From Phocaeicola vulgatus ATCC 8482 (GTDB taxonomy: Bacteria; Bacteroidota; Bacteroidia; Bacteroidales; Bacteroidaceae), in contig NC_009614.1 in NCBI RefSeq assembly GCF_000012825.1, forward strand, positions 1,116,001-1,180,000: a stretch of DNA of 64,000 bases, in the 5' to 3' direction. This document shows, piece by piece, positions 1 to 8,538 of this stretch (position 1 is its first letter; every line of letters starts with the position of its first letter). The notes under the pieces are model-generated. The model did no database searches, was not told the origin of the DNA, and saw only the letters and a list, made by a program, of their open reading frames with translations. A program made the position numbers and the translations under genes.

Positions 1-125
1 GCAACAGCTACAGCTGCAGCAGCAGGTTCAATACCGTATTCTTCTTTAAGGATAGTTGCAAGTTCATTAACTTCTTTTACTGTCAAGTTAACTAATTGTT
101 CTGCAAAAGCTTTCAAATCTGCCAT
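1..125 (-). CDS. rplL: Ribosomal protein L7/L12, N-terminal part (cut by window edge)
   Basis: The translation starts [19 protein letters not shown] and continues through [13 protein letters not shown] into an Ala/Val-rich hinge before leaving the window at base 1. This is the N-terminal dimerization domain of L7/L12, the stalk protein that recruits translation factors to the 50S subunit. It lies 46 bp downstream of rplJ on the same strand, the universal L10-L12 order. Only about 41 residues are visible, so the C-terminal factor-binding domain cannot be checked. The RNA polymerase genes rpoB and rpoC would be expected next, outside the window. Confidence 0.95.
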
Positions 126-171
126 TTTTGTATGATTTTAATTGTTTGTTACTAATTGATTATAAAATTGA

Positions 172-690
172 TTATTCGGCACGTTCGCCCAGAGTCTTAA
201 GAACTCCATGAATGGTGTTACCACCTGATTGAAGAGCAGAAATAACATTTTTCGCCGGTGATTGCAGCAATGCAATAATATCAGCAATAACTTCATTCTT
301 ACTCTTAATGTTGCAAAGAGCATCCAGTTGATTAGCACCTACATAGAAACCTTCTTCAGCATAAGCTGCTTTCAATGCAGGAATTTCCTCTTTGTATTCT
401 TTCAACAACTTTGCAGGAGCGTTAGCTACTTCGCTAAACATTACTGAAGTTGTACCTTTTAAAGAATCGAACAACGGAGAGAAATCAACACCTTCCATGC
501 TCATCAGAGCTTTGTGAAGCAAAGAATTCTTCACAACAACCAGCTTAATACCTGCTTTGAAACATTTTCTTCTCAGTTCACTTGTCTTAGCTGCATCCAT
601 AGCAGTTGTGTCAACCAAATAGAAATGTCCGTATTGCTTAACGGTTTCAGCCAACTGACCAATAATAACGCCTTTATCTTCCTTTCTCAT
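172..690 (-). CDS. rplJ: 50S ribosomal protein L10
   Basis: A 172-residue protein starting MRKEDKGVIIGQLAETVKQY, with the L10 landmarks LRRKCFKAGIKLVVVKNSLL and a C-terminal helix that would hold L7/L12 dimers. The length is normal for L10. It anchors the stalk to 23S rRNA. The gene begins 15 bp after rplA and precedes rplL, so it belongs to the long ribosomal operon read on the minus strand. The 15-bp spacer leaves no room for the long L10 leader used for autoregulation in enterobacteria, so any such control would work differently here (inference). Confidence 0.97.
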   Translation of the reverse strand: MRKEDKGVIIGQLAETVKQYGHFYLVDTTAMDAAKTSELRRKCFKAGIKLVVVKNSLLHKALMSMEGVDFSPLFDSLKGTTSVMFSEVANAPAKLLKEYKEEIPALKAAYAEEGFYVGANQLDALCNIKSKNEVIADIIALLQSPAKNVISALQSGGNTIHGVLKTLGERAE

Positions 691-705
691 GATTCCTCCT
701 TATTG

Positions 706-1404
706 TTAGTTTTCTTCTACAGTTTTGGGATCAATCTTGATACCCTTACTCATAGTACTTGAAAGATAAATACTCTTAATATAAGTACCCTTAGCTGAAC
801 TTGGTTTCAATTTAATGATAGTAGCGATAAATTCTTTCGCATTATCACGAATCTGATCTGCAGTGAAAGAAACCTTGCCAATTGAAGTATGAACGATACC
901 GCTCTTATCAACCTTAAAGTCAATCTTACCTTGCTTAACTTCCTTAACAGCCTTAGCTACATCCATAGTTACAGTACCACTCTTCGGATTCGGCATTAAT
1001 CCACGAGGACCAAGAACACGACCCAAAGCACCGATCTTACCCATGATAGACGGCATTGTAATGATTACATCAATATCAGTCCATCCACCTTTGATCTTTT
1101 CAATATATTCATCAAGACCAACATAGTCAGCACCAGCTTCTTTTGCAGCAGCTTCAGCATCAGGTGTACACAGAACCAAAACACGCACTTGCTTACCTGT
1201 TCCGTGAGGCAATGAAACTACACCACGAACCATCTGGTTAGCTTTACGAGGGTCTACACCTAAACGTACGTCAATATCTAATGAAGCATCAAACTTAGAA
1301 AAAGTAATATCTTTAACTAACTGTGCAGCTTCTTTCAGTGAGTATGCTTTCCCTGCTTCAATTTTTTCTGCAGCCAACTTTTGATTTTTTGTCAGTTTAC
1401 CCAT
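706..1404 (-). CDS. rplA: 50S ribosomal protein L1
   Basis: A 232-residue protein starting [20 protein letters not shown]. It carries the L1 signature around [20 protein letters not shown] and [20 protein letters not shown], and full length is preserved. L1 binds the 23S rRNA L1 stalk near the E site; in other bacteria it also represses its own rplK-rplA mRNA. It follows rplK by 15 bp and precedes rplJ by 15 bp, so the three genes are clearly cotranscribed. Confidence 0.97.
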   Translation of the reverse strand: MGKLTKNQKLAAEKIEAGKAYSLKEAAQLVKDITFSKFDASLDIDVRLGVDPRKANQMVRGVVSLPHGTGKQVRVLVLCTPDAEAAAKEAGADYVGLDEYIEKIKGGWTDIDVIITMPSIMGKIGALGRVLGPRGLMPNPKSGTVTMDVAKAVKEVKQGKIDFKVDKSGIVHTSIGKVSFTADQIRDNAKEFIATIIKLKPSSAKGTYIKSIYLSSTMSKGIKIDPKTVEEN

Positions 1405-1419
1405 TATAATTGAAGTTTA

Positions 1420-1863
1420 TTAGTTATTACCCGGGAATTCCCCTTTTACAGCGATACCCATACTTCTAGCTGTACCAGCTACCATAGTCATAGCAGACTC
1501 GATAGTGAAGCAGTTCAAGTCAACCATTTTGTCCTGAGCAATCGTACGAACTTGTTCCCAAGTAATTTCGGCAACCTTCTTACGGTTAGGCTCAGCAGAA
1601 CCACTCTTAATCTTAGCCAATTCAAGCAATTGAATAGCTACGGGAGGAGTCTTGATAACAAAATCAAAAGACTTATCTGCGTAGTAGGTAATGATTACAG
1701 GTAAAATCTTACCTGCCTTGTCCTGGGTTCTGGCATTGAATTGCTTGCAAAATTCCATGATATTAATACCCTTAGAACCCAAAGCAGGTCCAACGGGAGG
1801 TGATGGATTTGCAGCGCCTCCTTTAATCTGTAATTTGATTAGTCCAGCAACTTCTTTAGCCAT
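1420..1863 (-). CDS. rplK: 50S ribosomal protein L11
   Basis: A 147-residue protein starting [20 protein letters not shown]. The conserved L11 segments [20 protein letters not shown] and the C-terminal rRNA-binding stretch ending [13 protein letters not shown] are both present. L11 forms the GTPase-associated centre together with L10 and L12. It lies 60 bp downstream of nusG. The spacer holds a short hairpin (arms about 1904-1909 and 1920-1925) but no recognizable promoter, so it probably belongs to the secE-nusG transcript. Confidence 0.97.
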   Translation of the reverse strand: MAKEVAGLIKLQIKGGAANPSPPVGPALGSKGINIMEFCKQFNARTQDKAGKILPVIITYYADKSFDFVIKTPPVAIQLLELAKIKSGSAEPNRKKVAEITWEQVRTIAQDKMVDLNCFTIESAMTMVAGTARSMGIAVKGEFPGNN

Positions 1864-1923
1864 TTTGTTTCTAATTTTTATATATTAATTATAGCGAAAG
1901 TCCAATGCACGTAACAGAATGCA

Positions 1924-2475
1924 TTATTCTTTCTCGACATCCATAAAGCCAAGTTCCAGCGGAGTTTTACGTCCGAAGATCTTAACCATAACCTTCAACT
2001 TCCGTTTTTCGGTATTCACCTCTTCAATGAGACCACTGAAGCCACTGAACGGTCCAACGGTAACTTTCACTGTTTCTCCTACGGTATAAGGTACATTAAG
2101 TTCCTCACCACCTTCCTGAAGTTCATCCACCGTACCAAGTATACGATTCACTTCCGATTGTCTCAAAGGAACCGGATTTTCGGAACCTCCCAAGAAACCG
2201 ATTACATTCGGGGTGTTTCTCAAATGATGAGCAACCTCACCGACCAAAGCGGCCTCGACTAAAACGTATCCGGGAAGATAACTTCTTTCTTTCACAATTT
2301 TCTTACCATTGCGAACCTGATACACTTTCTCGGTAGGAATCAACACCTGAGACACATACTCGCTAAGATCACTGTTCTTAATGTCAGCATCAAGATACTC
2401 CTTAACCTTGCTTTCTTTTCCACTAACAGCACGTAATACGTACCACTTTTTTTCAATCTCAGACATTTTATTCAA
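1924..2475 (-). CDS. nusG: Transcription termination/antitermination factor NusG
   Basis: A 183-residue protein with an N-terminal NGN domain (about residues 10-120, beginning KKWYVLRAVSGKESKVKEYL) and a C-terminal KOW domain (about 130-183, with VGPFSGFSGLIEEVN). NusG binds RNA polymerase and couples it to Rho or to the ribosome. The chosen ATG is 4 bp after the secE stop; the second ATG, three codons in at 2466, is an equally plausible start. The secE-nusG-rplK order is the standard bacterial one. Confidence 0.95.
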   Translation of the reverse strand: MNKMSEIEKKWYVLRAVSGKESKVKEYLDADIKNSDLSEYVSQVLIPTEKVYQVRNGKKIVKERSYLPGYVLVEAALVGEVAHHLRNTPNVIGFLGGSENPVPLRQSEVNRILGTVDELQEGGEELNVPYTVGETVKVTVGPFSGFSGLIEEVNTEKRKLKVMVKIFGRKTPLELGFMDVEKE

Positions 2476-2479
2476 TTAA

Positions 2480-2674
2480 TTAGTGCGGATAGATAATATC
2501 CTCCATTACAAACTGGAAGGCTGAATCCATAAGAAAAACAACTAGCGCAATGAGTAGGGAAGCATATAAAACAACCACTGCGCTACTAGAAAGTTCTTTA
2601 CGAGTAGGCCATGATACTTTATGGACTAATTCGTCATAAGATTCTTTACAATAATTTGCTACTTTCTGAAACAT
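2480..2674 (-). CDS. secE: Protein translocase subunit SecE
   Basis: A 64-residue protein of the short, single-membrane-helix SecE type. The amphipathic segment YDELVHKVSWPTRKELSSSA contains the conserved V-x-W-P-T-R-x-E motif and is followed by a hydrophobic helix (about residues 33-52). SecE clamps SecY in the protein-conducting channel of the inner membrane. It sits between tRNA-Trp and nusG, the arrangement usual in this phylum. The short length is normal; enterobacterial SecE has two extra helices. Confidence 0.95.
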   Translation of the reverse strand: MFQKVANYCKESYDELVHKVSWPTRKELSSSAVVVLYASLLIALVVFLMDSAFQFVMEDIIYPH

Positions 2675-2690
2675 ATTCTTTCAAGTTTAG

Positions 2691-2763
2691 CACGGGAGGA
2701 GAGGCTCGAACTCCCGACACCCGGTTTTGGAGACCGGTGCTCTACCAACTGAGCTACTCCCGT
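2691..2763 (-). tRNA. tRNA-Trp (CCA anticodon)
   Basis: A 73-nt cloverleaf read on the minus strand. The acceptor stem is ACGGGAG/CTCCCGT, the anticodon loop CTCCAAA gives anticodon CCA, and the T loop is TTCGAGC. The 3' CCA is not encoded. It lies between tuf and secE and is probably cut from the same transcript. Confidence 0.95.
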
Positions 2764-2820
2764 AAAAATCAGTTCCCGGTGTCTTACGACCGAGAACTGA
2801 TCATATTAATTATCTAGTGA

Positions 2821-4005
2821 TTAGTCAAGAAGTTCTGTAATCTGACCTGCACCTACAGTACGTCCACCTTCACGGATAGCAAAACGCAAACCTACATTCA
2901 ATGCAACCGGGTAGATCAACTCAACTGTAATAGTTACGTTATCACCAGGCATTACCATTTCAGTTCCTTCCGGCAAAGTGATTTCACCTGTACAGTCCAT
3001 AGTACGCAAGTAGAACTGAGGACGATACTTGTTATGGAACGGAGTATGACGACCACCTTCTTCTTTCTTCAAGATATAAACCTCAGCTTTGAACTTAGAG
3101 TGAGCCTTAACCTGACCCGGCTTACACAAAATCATACCACGTTTGATTTCGTTTTTGTCGATACCACGCAACAACAAACCAACATTATCACCAGCTTCAC
3201 CTTGATCCAATAATTTACGGAACATTTCAACGCCAGTAACAACTGATTTCTTATCTTCACCCAAACCAAGAATTTCAACTTCGTCACCTACATGGATAAT
3301 ACCAGCTTCGATACGACCTGTAGCAACAGTACCACGACCAGTGATAGAGAACACGTCTTCAACAGGCATCAAGAAAGGTTTATCAATATCACGCGGAGGC
3401 AATGGAATCCAAGTATCAACTGCATCCATCAACTCCATTACTTTATCTTCCCATTGAGGAACACCATTCAAAGCACCTAATGCAGAACCACGAATAATAG
3501 GAGTATTATCACCATCGAAATCATAGAATGAAAGCAATTCACGCATTTCCATTTCTACCAATTCCAACATTTCTTCATCATCAACCATATCACACTTGTT
3601 CAAGAAAACAACCAAACGAGGTACGTTTACCTGACGAGCCAACAGGATGTGTTCACGAGTCTGAGGCATCGGACCATCAGTTGCAGCACAAACAATAATT
3701 GCGCCATCCATCTGAGCAGCACCTGTAACCATGTTTTTTACATAGTCGGCGTGACCCGGACAGTCAACGTGAGCATAGTGACGATTTGCAGTTTGATATT
3801 CTACGTGAGAAGTATTGATAGTAATACCTCTTTCTTTTTCTTCAGGAGCGTTGTCGATAGAATCGAAAGAACGCAATTCTGAAAGACCTTTTTTAGCCAA
3901 CACAGTAGTGATAGCAGCAGTCAAAGTGGTTTTACCGTGGTCAACGTGACCGATAGTACCAATGTTAACGTGCGGTTTCGAACGTTCAAATTTCTCTTTA
4001 GCCAT
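2821..4005 (-). CDS. tuf: Elongation factor Tu
   Basis: A 394-residue GTPase of normal length. G1 is GHVDHGKT (residues 19-26), G3 lies in DCPGHADY, and G4 is NKCD. Beta-barrel domains 2 and 3 follow to the C-terminal [16 protein letters not shown]-Tu carries aminoacyl-tRNA to the ribosomal A site. The gene lies between the tRNA Thr-Tyr-Gly-Thr cluster and tRNA-Trp/secE, matching the classical tufB context of E. coli. No other tuf copy is visible in this window. Confidence 0.98.
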   Translation of the reverse strand: MAKEKFERSKPHVNIGTIGHVDHGKTTLTAAITTVLAKKGLSELRSFDSIDNAPEEKERGITINTSHVEYQTANRHYAHVDCPGHADYVKNMVTGAAQMDGAIIVCAATDGPMPQTREHILLARQVNVPRLVVFLNKCDMVDDEEMLELVEMEMRELLSFYDFDGDNTPIIRGSALGALNGVPQWEDKVMELMDAVDTWIPLPPRDIDKPFLMPVEDVFSITGRGTVATGRIEAGIIHVGDEVEILGLGEDKKSVVTGVEMFRKLLDQGEAGDNVGLLLRGIDKNEIKRGMILCKPGQVKAHSKFKAEVYILKKEEGGRHTPFHNKYRPQFYLRTMDCTGEITLPEGTEMVMPGDNVTITVELIYPVALNVGLRFAIREGGRTVGAGQITELLD

Positions 4006-4056
4006 AGCTTTACTTGTTATTTATTTGATTAATAATCAGCAATTACGTTATCAAAG

Positions 4057-4128
<72 letters not shown>

Positions 4129-4140
4129 AAGAAAAAAAAG

Positions 4141-4213
4141 AGCGGAAGACGGGGCTCAAACCCGCGACCCTCAGCTTGGAAGGCTAATGCTCTATCAACT
4201 GAGCTACTTCCGC
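4141..4213 (-). tRNA. tRNA-Gly (TCC anticodon)
   Basis: A 73-nt cloverleaf on the minus strand. The acceptor is GCGGAAG/CTTCCGC and the anticodon loop CTTCCAA gives TCC. It lies 12 bp from the neighbouring tRNA-Thr, so the cluster is clearly cotranscribed. Confidence 0.95.
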
Positions 4214-4246
4214 AAAAAACCAAAGACCTTTCAAGTCTTAAGAATG

Positions 4247-4329
4247 TGGGCAAAGATGGATTCGAACCACCGAAGTCGAAAGACAGCAGATTTACAGTCT
4301 GCCCCATTTGGCCACTCTGGTATTTGCCC
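4247..4329 (-). tRNA. tRNA-Tyr (GTA anticodon)
   Basis: An 83-nt class II tRNA on the minus strand. The acceptor is GGGCAAA/TTTGCCC, the anticodon loop CTGTAAA gives GTA, and a long variable arm is present, as expected for Tyr. Confidence 0.95.
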
Positions 4330-4372
4330 AACTTACTTTCAAAGAACAACAGCTTCTCAGCATCTTTTCTTG

Positions 4373-4446
4373 AGCCTCTTGTCGGATTCGAACCAACGAC
4401 CCCGAGATTACAAATCACGTGCTCTGGCCAACTGAGCTAAAGAGGC
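4373..4446 (-). tRNA. tRNA-Thr (TGT anticodon)
   Basis: A 74-nt cloverleaf on the minus strand. The acceptor is GCCTCTT/AAGAGGC and the anticodon loop TTTGTAA gives TGT. It is the first tRNA of the cluster, about 50 bp downstream of the promoter at 4497-4526. Confidence 0.95.
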
Positions 4447-4452
4447 TTGTCA

Positions 4453-4508
4453 TATCTAACTTCGCAACCATTCCGCCTTGAATGGTTAAGCGGCTGCAAA
4501 GTTAGATA
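4453..4508. repeat. Nested inverted repeat at the start of the tRNA-tuf operon
   Basis: The outer arms TATCTAACTT (4453-4462) and AAGTTAGATA (4499-4508) are perfect complements. Inner arms AACCATTC (4466-4473) and GAATGGTT (4480-4487) form a second stem. The right outer arm overlaps the -7 box of the operon promoter, so in DNA it could form a cruciform across the promoter. Only part of it would be in the RNA, because transcription should begin near 4490. Confidence 0.7.
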
Positions 4509-4526
4509 TTTATTTTAAATCTCAAA
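4497..4526 (-). promoter_or_regulatory. Promoter of the tRNA-tuf-secE-nusG-rpl operon
   Basis: On the minus strand the -7 box is TAACTTTG (4497-4504), matching TAnnTTTG, and a TTTG lies 18 bp upstream (4523-4526) as the -33 box. This is the Bacteroides sigma-ABfr pattern. It is followed directly by the Thr-Tyr-Gly-Thr tRNA genes. Confidence 0.7.
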
Positions 4527-4544
4527 AACTTTCGGTGTTTTTTT

Positions 4545-4844
4545 TTATTTACCGCGTAGTTTTTCTTTATATTTTGTCAATTGCTTAGAAAGCGCATCTA
4601 CGCATACATCAACCGACTCTTCAAATGTATCACTCACCTTTTCTGCAAAAAATTCACCATTAGGCACCAGCACTTTTATACTAGCCTCCTTATTCATCGC
4701 AGTTTCAGGCTTTACAACTTTTAATGACACCTCCACTTTATTTATATCGTCACAATACTTTTCTAACTTAGCAGTTTTCTTCTGAATAAAATCCTGAAGT
4801 TTTTCTGTTGCATCGAAATGAATGGCTTGAATTCTAACTTCCAT
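4545..4844 (-). CDS. hpf: Ribosome hibernation-promoting factor, short form (HPF/RaiA family)
   Basis: A 99-residue protein starting MEVRIQAIHFDATEKLQDFI and ending in the basic tail LTKYKEKLRGK. Length and beta-alpha pattern fit the short HPF/YfiA fold, which binds the 30S subunit and inactivates ribosomes in stationary phase. It lies 14 bp downstream of the tyrosine recombinase and is probably cotranscribed with it. No strong terminator separates it from the tRNA-tuf promoter, so some read-through is possible (inference). Confidence 0.9.
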   Translation of the reverse strand: MEVRIQAIHFDATEKLQDFIQKKTAKLEKYCDDINKVEVSLKVVKPETAMNKEASIKVLVPNGEFFAEKVSDTFEESVDVCVDALSKQLTKYKEKLRGK

Positions 4845-4858
4845 AAATACCTCCTTTT

Positions 4859-5740
4859 TTACGCTCTTGGATGAGCTTGTTCATAAACTTTTTTAAGTTC
4901 CTCAAAAGTCGTATGCGTATAAATTTCCGTTGTAGTCAGACTACTATGACCCAGTAATTCCTTCACTGCGCCCAACTCTGCCTCATTATTCAACATAGCA
5001 GTTGCAAAAGTATGCCTCAACACATGCGGACTTCTTTTTTTTAACGACACCACTTTTGACAGGTTCCGTTTCACTAAAAGATACACCTTTCCAGGATACA
5101 TCCGTTTTCCGTTTTTTAGGACGAAAAACGCCTCTGCCTTTCCAGGCAACACTTCATTTCTTATTTTCAGATAAACAGACATCGCCCTTCGCAATTCTTC
5201 TCCAAAAGGAATTAAACGCTGTTTATTTCTCTTTCCCGTTACTTTTATCAGAAACGCAGAAAAATCGACATCCACATCATTCAGCCCTATCAACTCGGAA
5301 AGCCGCATGCCTGTAGCATAAAACATTTCCAACACCATTCTATCCCGACAACCTGTAAAATCCTCCTTAAAAGGAACATCATCCAAGAGTCGGTCCATTT
5401 CACGTTCTTTTAGAAATACAGGAAGAGGTTTCTTATTTTTCGGTCCAATGATTTTCAACATCGGATCCTCCTCTATCACACCTTTCTTTAGAAGGAAACG
5501 ATAAAACGACCGGAGTGAACTCAGTTTTCGGTTTACAGAAGCAGATGTATATCCATTCTCCATCAGGTTCATCACCCAACCACGAACCAAATCAGCATCT
5601 ACCGTTGTAAAATCGACTTTCTCGTCTTTCCCCTTGAAGTATTCTTCGAACTTGGTCAAATCTATTCCATAACTAACTATTGTTTTTTCAGAATAGTTTT
5701 TTTCAAATCGAAGATAATCCAAAAAAGAGTCTGTCATCAT
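4859..5740 (-). CDS. xerC: Tyrosine recombinase XerC-type
   Basis: A 293-residue protein with an N-terminal SAM-like core-binding domain (about 1-90) and a C-terminal catalytic domain (about 105-290). All catalytic residues are visible: R146 in GMRLSEL, K170, H239 and R242 in HVLRHTFAT, H265 in LLGHSSL and the nucleophile Y274 in EIYTH. Such enzymes resolve chromosome dimers at dif. No integrase-type arm domain or mobile-element context is present, and the hpf/rpsU neighbourhood argues for the housekeeping Xer enzyme rather than a phage integrase. A second in-frame ATG follows the first directly. Confidence 0.88.
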   Translation of the reverse strand: MMTDSFLDYLRFEKNYSEKTIVSYGIDLTKFEEYFKGKDEKVDFTTVDADLVRGWVMNLMENGYTSASVNRKLSSLRSFYRFLLKKGVIEEDPMLKIIGPKNKKPLPVFLKEREMDRLLDDVPFKEDFTGCRDRMVLEMFYATGMRLSELIGLNDVDVDFSAFLIKVTGKRNKQRLIPFGEELRRAMSVYLKIRNEVLPGKAEAFFVLKNGKRMYPGKVYLLVKRNLSKVVSLKKRSPHVLRHTFATAMLNNEAELGAVKELLGHSSLTTTEIYTHTTFEELKKVYEQAHPRA

Positions 5741-5817
5741 AAGAAACGTCGCTTATCAATTCAGCAACGAATATATGAAAAAGAATTCAATTATTCAAAG
5801 AATGTGCGAGTTTTTAA

Positions 5818-6009
5818 TTATTCTTCTACTTGCTGAAGTTTCTGAACATAGATAGCACGTTCTCTTTTCAGTCTGTTCAATACAGACGGCTTGTCGAACT
5901 GCTGTCTAGCTCTTAGTTCTTTTACAACACCTGTTTTCTCAAATTTTCTTTTGAACTTCTTCAGCGCTTTTTCAATGTTTTCGCCTTCTTTTACTGGTAC
6001 TACAATCAT
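5818..6009 (-). CDS. rpsU: 30S ribosomal protein S21
   Basis: A 63-residue, highly basic protein starting MIVVPVKEGENIEKALKKFK, with the S21 segment RKFEKTGVVKELRARQQF. The length is normal. S21 binds near the anti-Shine-Dalgarno end of 16S rRNA. It has its own well-formed promoter at 6067-6097 and lies 77 bp upstream of the recombinase gene, which may be read from the same promoter. Confidence 0.96.
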   Translation of the reverse strand: MIVVPVKEGENIEKALKKFKRKFEKTGVVKELRARQQFDKPSVLNRLKRERAIYVQKLQQVEE

Positions 6010-6066
6010 TGTTTTTAATTATTAAATATGTTGTTATTAATATTTTCCGATAGTCAAATTGCGGCG

Positions 6067-6097
6067 CAAAATTACACATACTTTCTTTATTTACAAA
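6067..6097 (-). promoter_or_regulatory. Promoter of rpsU
   Basis: On the minus strand, TTTG (6094-6097), a 19-bp spacer and TAATTTTG (6067-6074) form a textbook Bacteroides promoter. The start codon of rpsU lies 57 bp downstream of the -7 box. Confidence 0.75.
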
Positions 6098-6136
6098 ACT
6101 TTCCGCAATTATTTATTTAAAATAATCTAGAAATCG

Positions 6137-6144
6137 TATCTTTG
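6137..6144 (+). promoter_or_regulatory. -7 box of the aminopeptidase P promoter
   Basis: TATCTTTG matches TAnnTTTG, and transcription should begin near 6151. The -33 region is poor. The box decides the start codon of the next gene: an in-frame start at 6142 would lie inside the promoter, so 6178 is used. Confidence 0.6.
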
Positions 6145-6177
6145 CTTTCTAGTACAAACCATTATAAACCTATTAAA

Positions 6178-7959
6178 ATGAAATCGGAAATTATAAATAG
6201 AATAGCTAGTCTGCGCAATTTCATGCGTAAACACAAGCTTTCAGCCTTTATTATTCCCAGTACGGATCCCCATTCGGGAGAGTATATCCCCAAACATTGG
6301 GAAGCACGTAAATGGATATCAGGTTTCACAGGTTCGGCAGGTACGGTTGTCGTAACACTGGATAAAGCCGGACTTTGGACAGATTCACGCTATTTTCTTC
6401 AAGCGGCCGAACAATTAGAAAACACAGGTATTACTTTATTCAAGGAACGATTACCGGAAACTCCTTCCATTGTAGAGTGGTTGGGCTGTGTATTGAATGC
6501 AGAAGACAATGTGGGTATAGACGGTTGGGTGAACAGCTATCAAGAAACAAGCAACTTACAGAAAGAATTAGAAAAAAAACAGATACACTTAACCCTTGCT
6601 CCCGATCCATTCAATGAATTATGGACAGATCGGCCTGCATTGCCCGATAACAAAGTGTTTATACATGAATTGAAATATGCCGGTCTCAGTTGCAAGGATA
6701 AAATCACTCAAATACGAGAAGCAATCCGTCGTAACAGTTGCACAGGCATTTTAATTTCCGCACTGGATGAAGTGGCATGGACCCTAAACTTACGGGGAAG
6801 TGACGTACACTGCAATCCGGTATTTGTAAGTTACCTTCTCATCACGGAATATAGTTCTACCTTATATATAATAGAGAATAAACTGTCAGATGAAGTAAAA
6901 GACTATCTAACAGAAAACGAAATTAAAGTAAGGCCTTATTCAACAATTGAAAAAGATTTAAAAGATTTTACCGGCAAACTCCTGTTGTCAGCTAATATCA
7001 ATGCCGCTGTCCATGCAGCAGCCTGCGCCCATTCCTTAATAAAAATAGCTCCTTCGCCTGTACTTTTTTTAAAAGCGATAAAGAATGAGACAGAAATAGA
7101 AGGCTTCCATCGCGCAATGAAACGCGACGGAGTAGCCATGGTTAAATTTCTCCGCTGGCTGAAAGCTGCTGTTTCTACTGGAAATGAAACCGAAATAAGT
7201 ATAGATAAGAAATTATACGAATTCCGCGCCGGACAACCCCACTTCAATGGTATCAGTTTTGACACCATTGCCGGATATAAAGCTCATGGCGCTATTGTTC
7301 ACTATGAAGCAACCCCCGAAACCGATATTCCCTTAAAACCTGAAGGCATGCTGCTGCTGGACAGTGGAGCACAATATTTGGACGGAACAACTGATATTAC
7401 TCGTACTATCGTTTTAGGAGCACTCACGAAAGAAGAAAAAACAGATTACACATTAGTCTTAAAAGGATTTATCCAACTCTCAATGGCTCAATTTCCACAT
7501 GGAACTTGCGGAACACAACTAGATGCGCTGGCTCGCCTCCCTATGTGGAAAGCCGGAATCAATTACCTGCATGGAACAGGCCACGGTGTAGGTTGTTTTC
7601 TGAATGTACACGAAGGTCCTCACCAATTCCGCATGAACCACATGCCGGCCTTACTTGTTCCAGGCATGACAGTAACCAACGAGCCCGGTATATATAAAAC
7701 CGGACGCCATGGAGTACGTACGGAAAATACCATGTTAATTGTTCCGTCACAAGAAACAGAATTCGGCACTTACTATAAATTCGAGCCACTTACCCTCTGC
7801 CCTATTGACAAAGAAGCCATCCTGACAGATATGCTGAGCGATGAAGAAATAACATGGTTCAACCAATATCATGAAAAAGTTTACAATTGTTTGAATCCGG
7901 AATTGAACAACGAGGAACGCGAGTGGTTAAAAGAAGTAACATCTCCTTTAAAACGGTAG
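6178..7959 (+). CDS. pepP: Xaa-Pro aminopeptidase (aminopeptidase P, M24 family)
   Basis: A 593-residue protein with two creatinase/prolidase N-terminal domains and a C-terminal pita-bread M24 domain. The metal ligands are recognizable: two Asp in LLDSGAQYLDGTTDITRT, His in HGTGHGVG, Glu in TNEPGIYK and Glu in ENTML. The long three-domain form resembles eukaryotic cytosolic aminopeptidase P1 and is common in Bacteroides. It removes an N-terminal residue preceding proline and acts in the cytoplasm (no signal peptide). It lies 9 bp before the carbonic-anhydrase-like gene, so the two form an operon. The ATG at 6178 is chosen because of the promoter at 6137. Confidence 0.93.
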   Translation: MKSEIINRIASLRNFMRKHKLSAFIIPSTDPHSGEYIPKHWEARKWISGFTGSAGTVVVTLDKAGLWTDSRYFLQAAEQLENTGITLFKERLPETPSIVEWLGCVLNAEDNVGIDGWVNSYQETSNLQKELEKKQIHLTLAPDPFNELWTDRPALPDNKVFIHELKYAGLSCKDKITQIREAIRRNSCTGILISALDEVAWTLNLRGSDVHCNPVFVSYLLITEYSSTLYIIENKLSDEVKDYLTENEIKVRPYSTIEKDLKDFTGKLLLSANINAAVHAAACAHSLIKIAPSPVLFLKAIKNETEIEGFHRAMKRDGVAMVKFLRWLKAAVSTGNETEISIDKKLYEFRAGQPHFNGISFDTIAGYKAHGAIVHYEATPETDIPLKPEGMLLLDSGAQYLDGTTDITRTIVLGALTKEEKTDYTLVLKGFIQLSMAQFPHGTCGTQLDALARLPMWKAGINYLHGTGHGVGCFLNVHEGPHQFRMNHMPALLVPGMTVTNEPGIYKTGRHGVRTENTMLIVPSQETEFGTYYKFEPLTLCPIDKEAILTDMLSDEEITWFNQYHEKVYNCLNPELNNEEREWLKEVTSPLKR

Positions 7960-7968
7960 AAATTAATT

Positions 7969-8493
7969 ATGGCACTTATAAAATCAGTGAGAGGATTCAC
8001 TCCAAAAATCGGCGAGAACTGTTATTTAGCCGATAATGCCACTATTATTGGCGATGTTGTAATTGGAAAAGATTGCAGCATTTGGTTTAACGCCGTATTA
8101 CGCGGCGATGTTAATGCTATCCGCATAGGTAACCGCGTAAATATCCAGGACGGCAGTGTAGTACATACATTATATCAAAAATCAGTTGTCGAAATCGGGA
8201 ATGATGTTTCTGTAGGACATAATGTAACCATACATGGTGCGACTATAAAAGACGGCGCTCTAATTGGAATGGGCTCTACCATACTAGACCATGCGGTCGT
8301 AGGTGAAGGAGCTATTGTAGCTGCCGGAGCGCTGGTACTCAGTAACACCGTCATCGAACCTGGAAGCCTATGGGCAGGAGTTCCAGCCAAATTTATCAAA
8401 AAGATTCCCGAGGCACAAAGCAAAGAACTCAATCAGAAAATAGCCAATGGATATTTAATGTATGCTTCCTGGTTTAAGGAGGAAGAAAAATAA
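7969..8493 (+). CDS. Gamma-class carbonic anhydrase-like hexapeptide-repeat protein
   Basis: A 174-residue protein built of left-handed beta-helix hexapeptide repeats (IIGDVVIGKDCSIWF, VLRGDVNAIRIGNRVNIQDG). His residues in SVVHTL and VGHNVTIHG fit the three zinc ligands of gamma-carbonic anhydrases such as YrdA/PaaY. Family members range from active carbonic anhydrases to proteins of unknown activity, so catalysis is not certain. No signal peptide is present. It is translationally close to pepP. Confidence 0.85.
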   Translation: MALIKSVRGFTPKIGENCYLADNATIIGDVVIGKDCSIWFNAVLRGDVNAIRIGNRVNIQDGSVVHTLYQKSVVEIGNDVSVGHNVTIHGATIKDGALIGMGSTILDHAVVGEGAIVAAGALVLSNTVIEPGSLWAGVPAKFIKKIPEAQSKELNQKIANGYLMYASWFKEEEK

Positions 8494-8538
8494 TTCTACA
8501 TATAAAGAAAAGTTAGTATTCATTTAAAATGAGTGATT

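Noticed and set aside
5818..6009. XerC-type recombinase and rpsU region as part of an integrated element
   Set aside because: All neighbours are core genes, there are no attachment repeats or cargo, and the recombinase has the short Xer architecture.
6142..6177. Upstream start for aminopeptidase P
   Set aside because: It lies within the -7 promoter box at 6137-6144, upstream of the expected transcription start.
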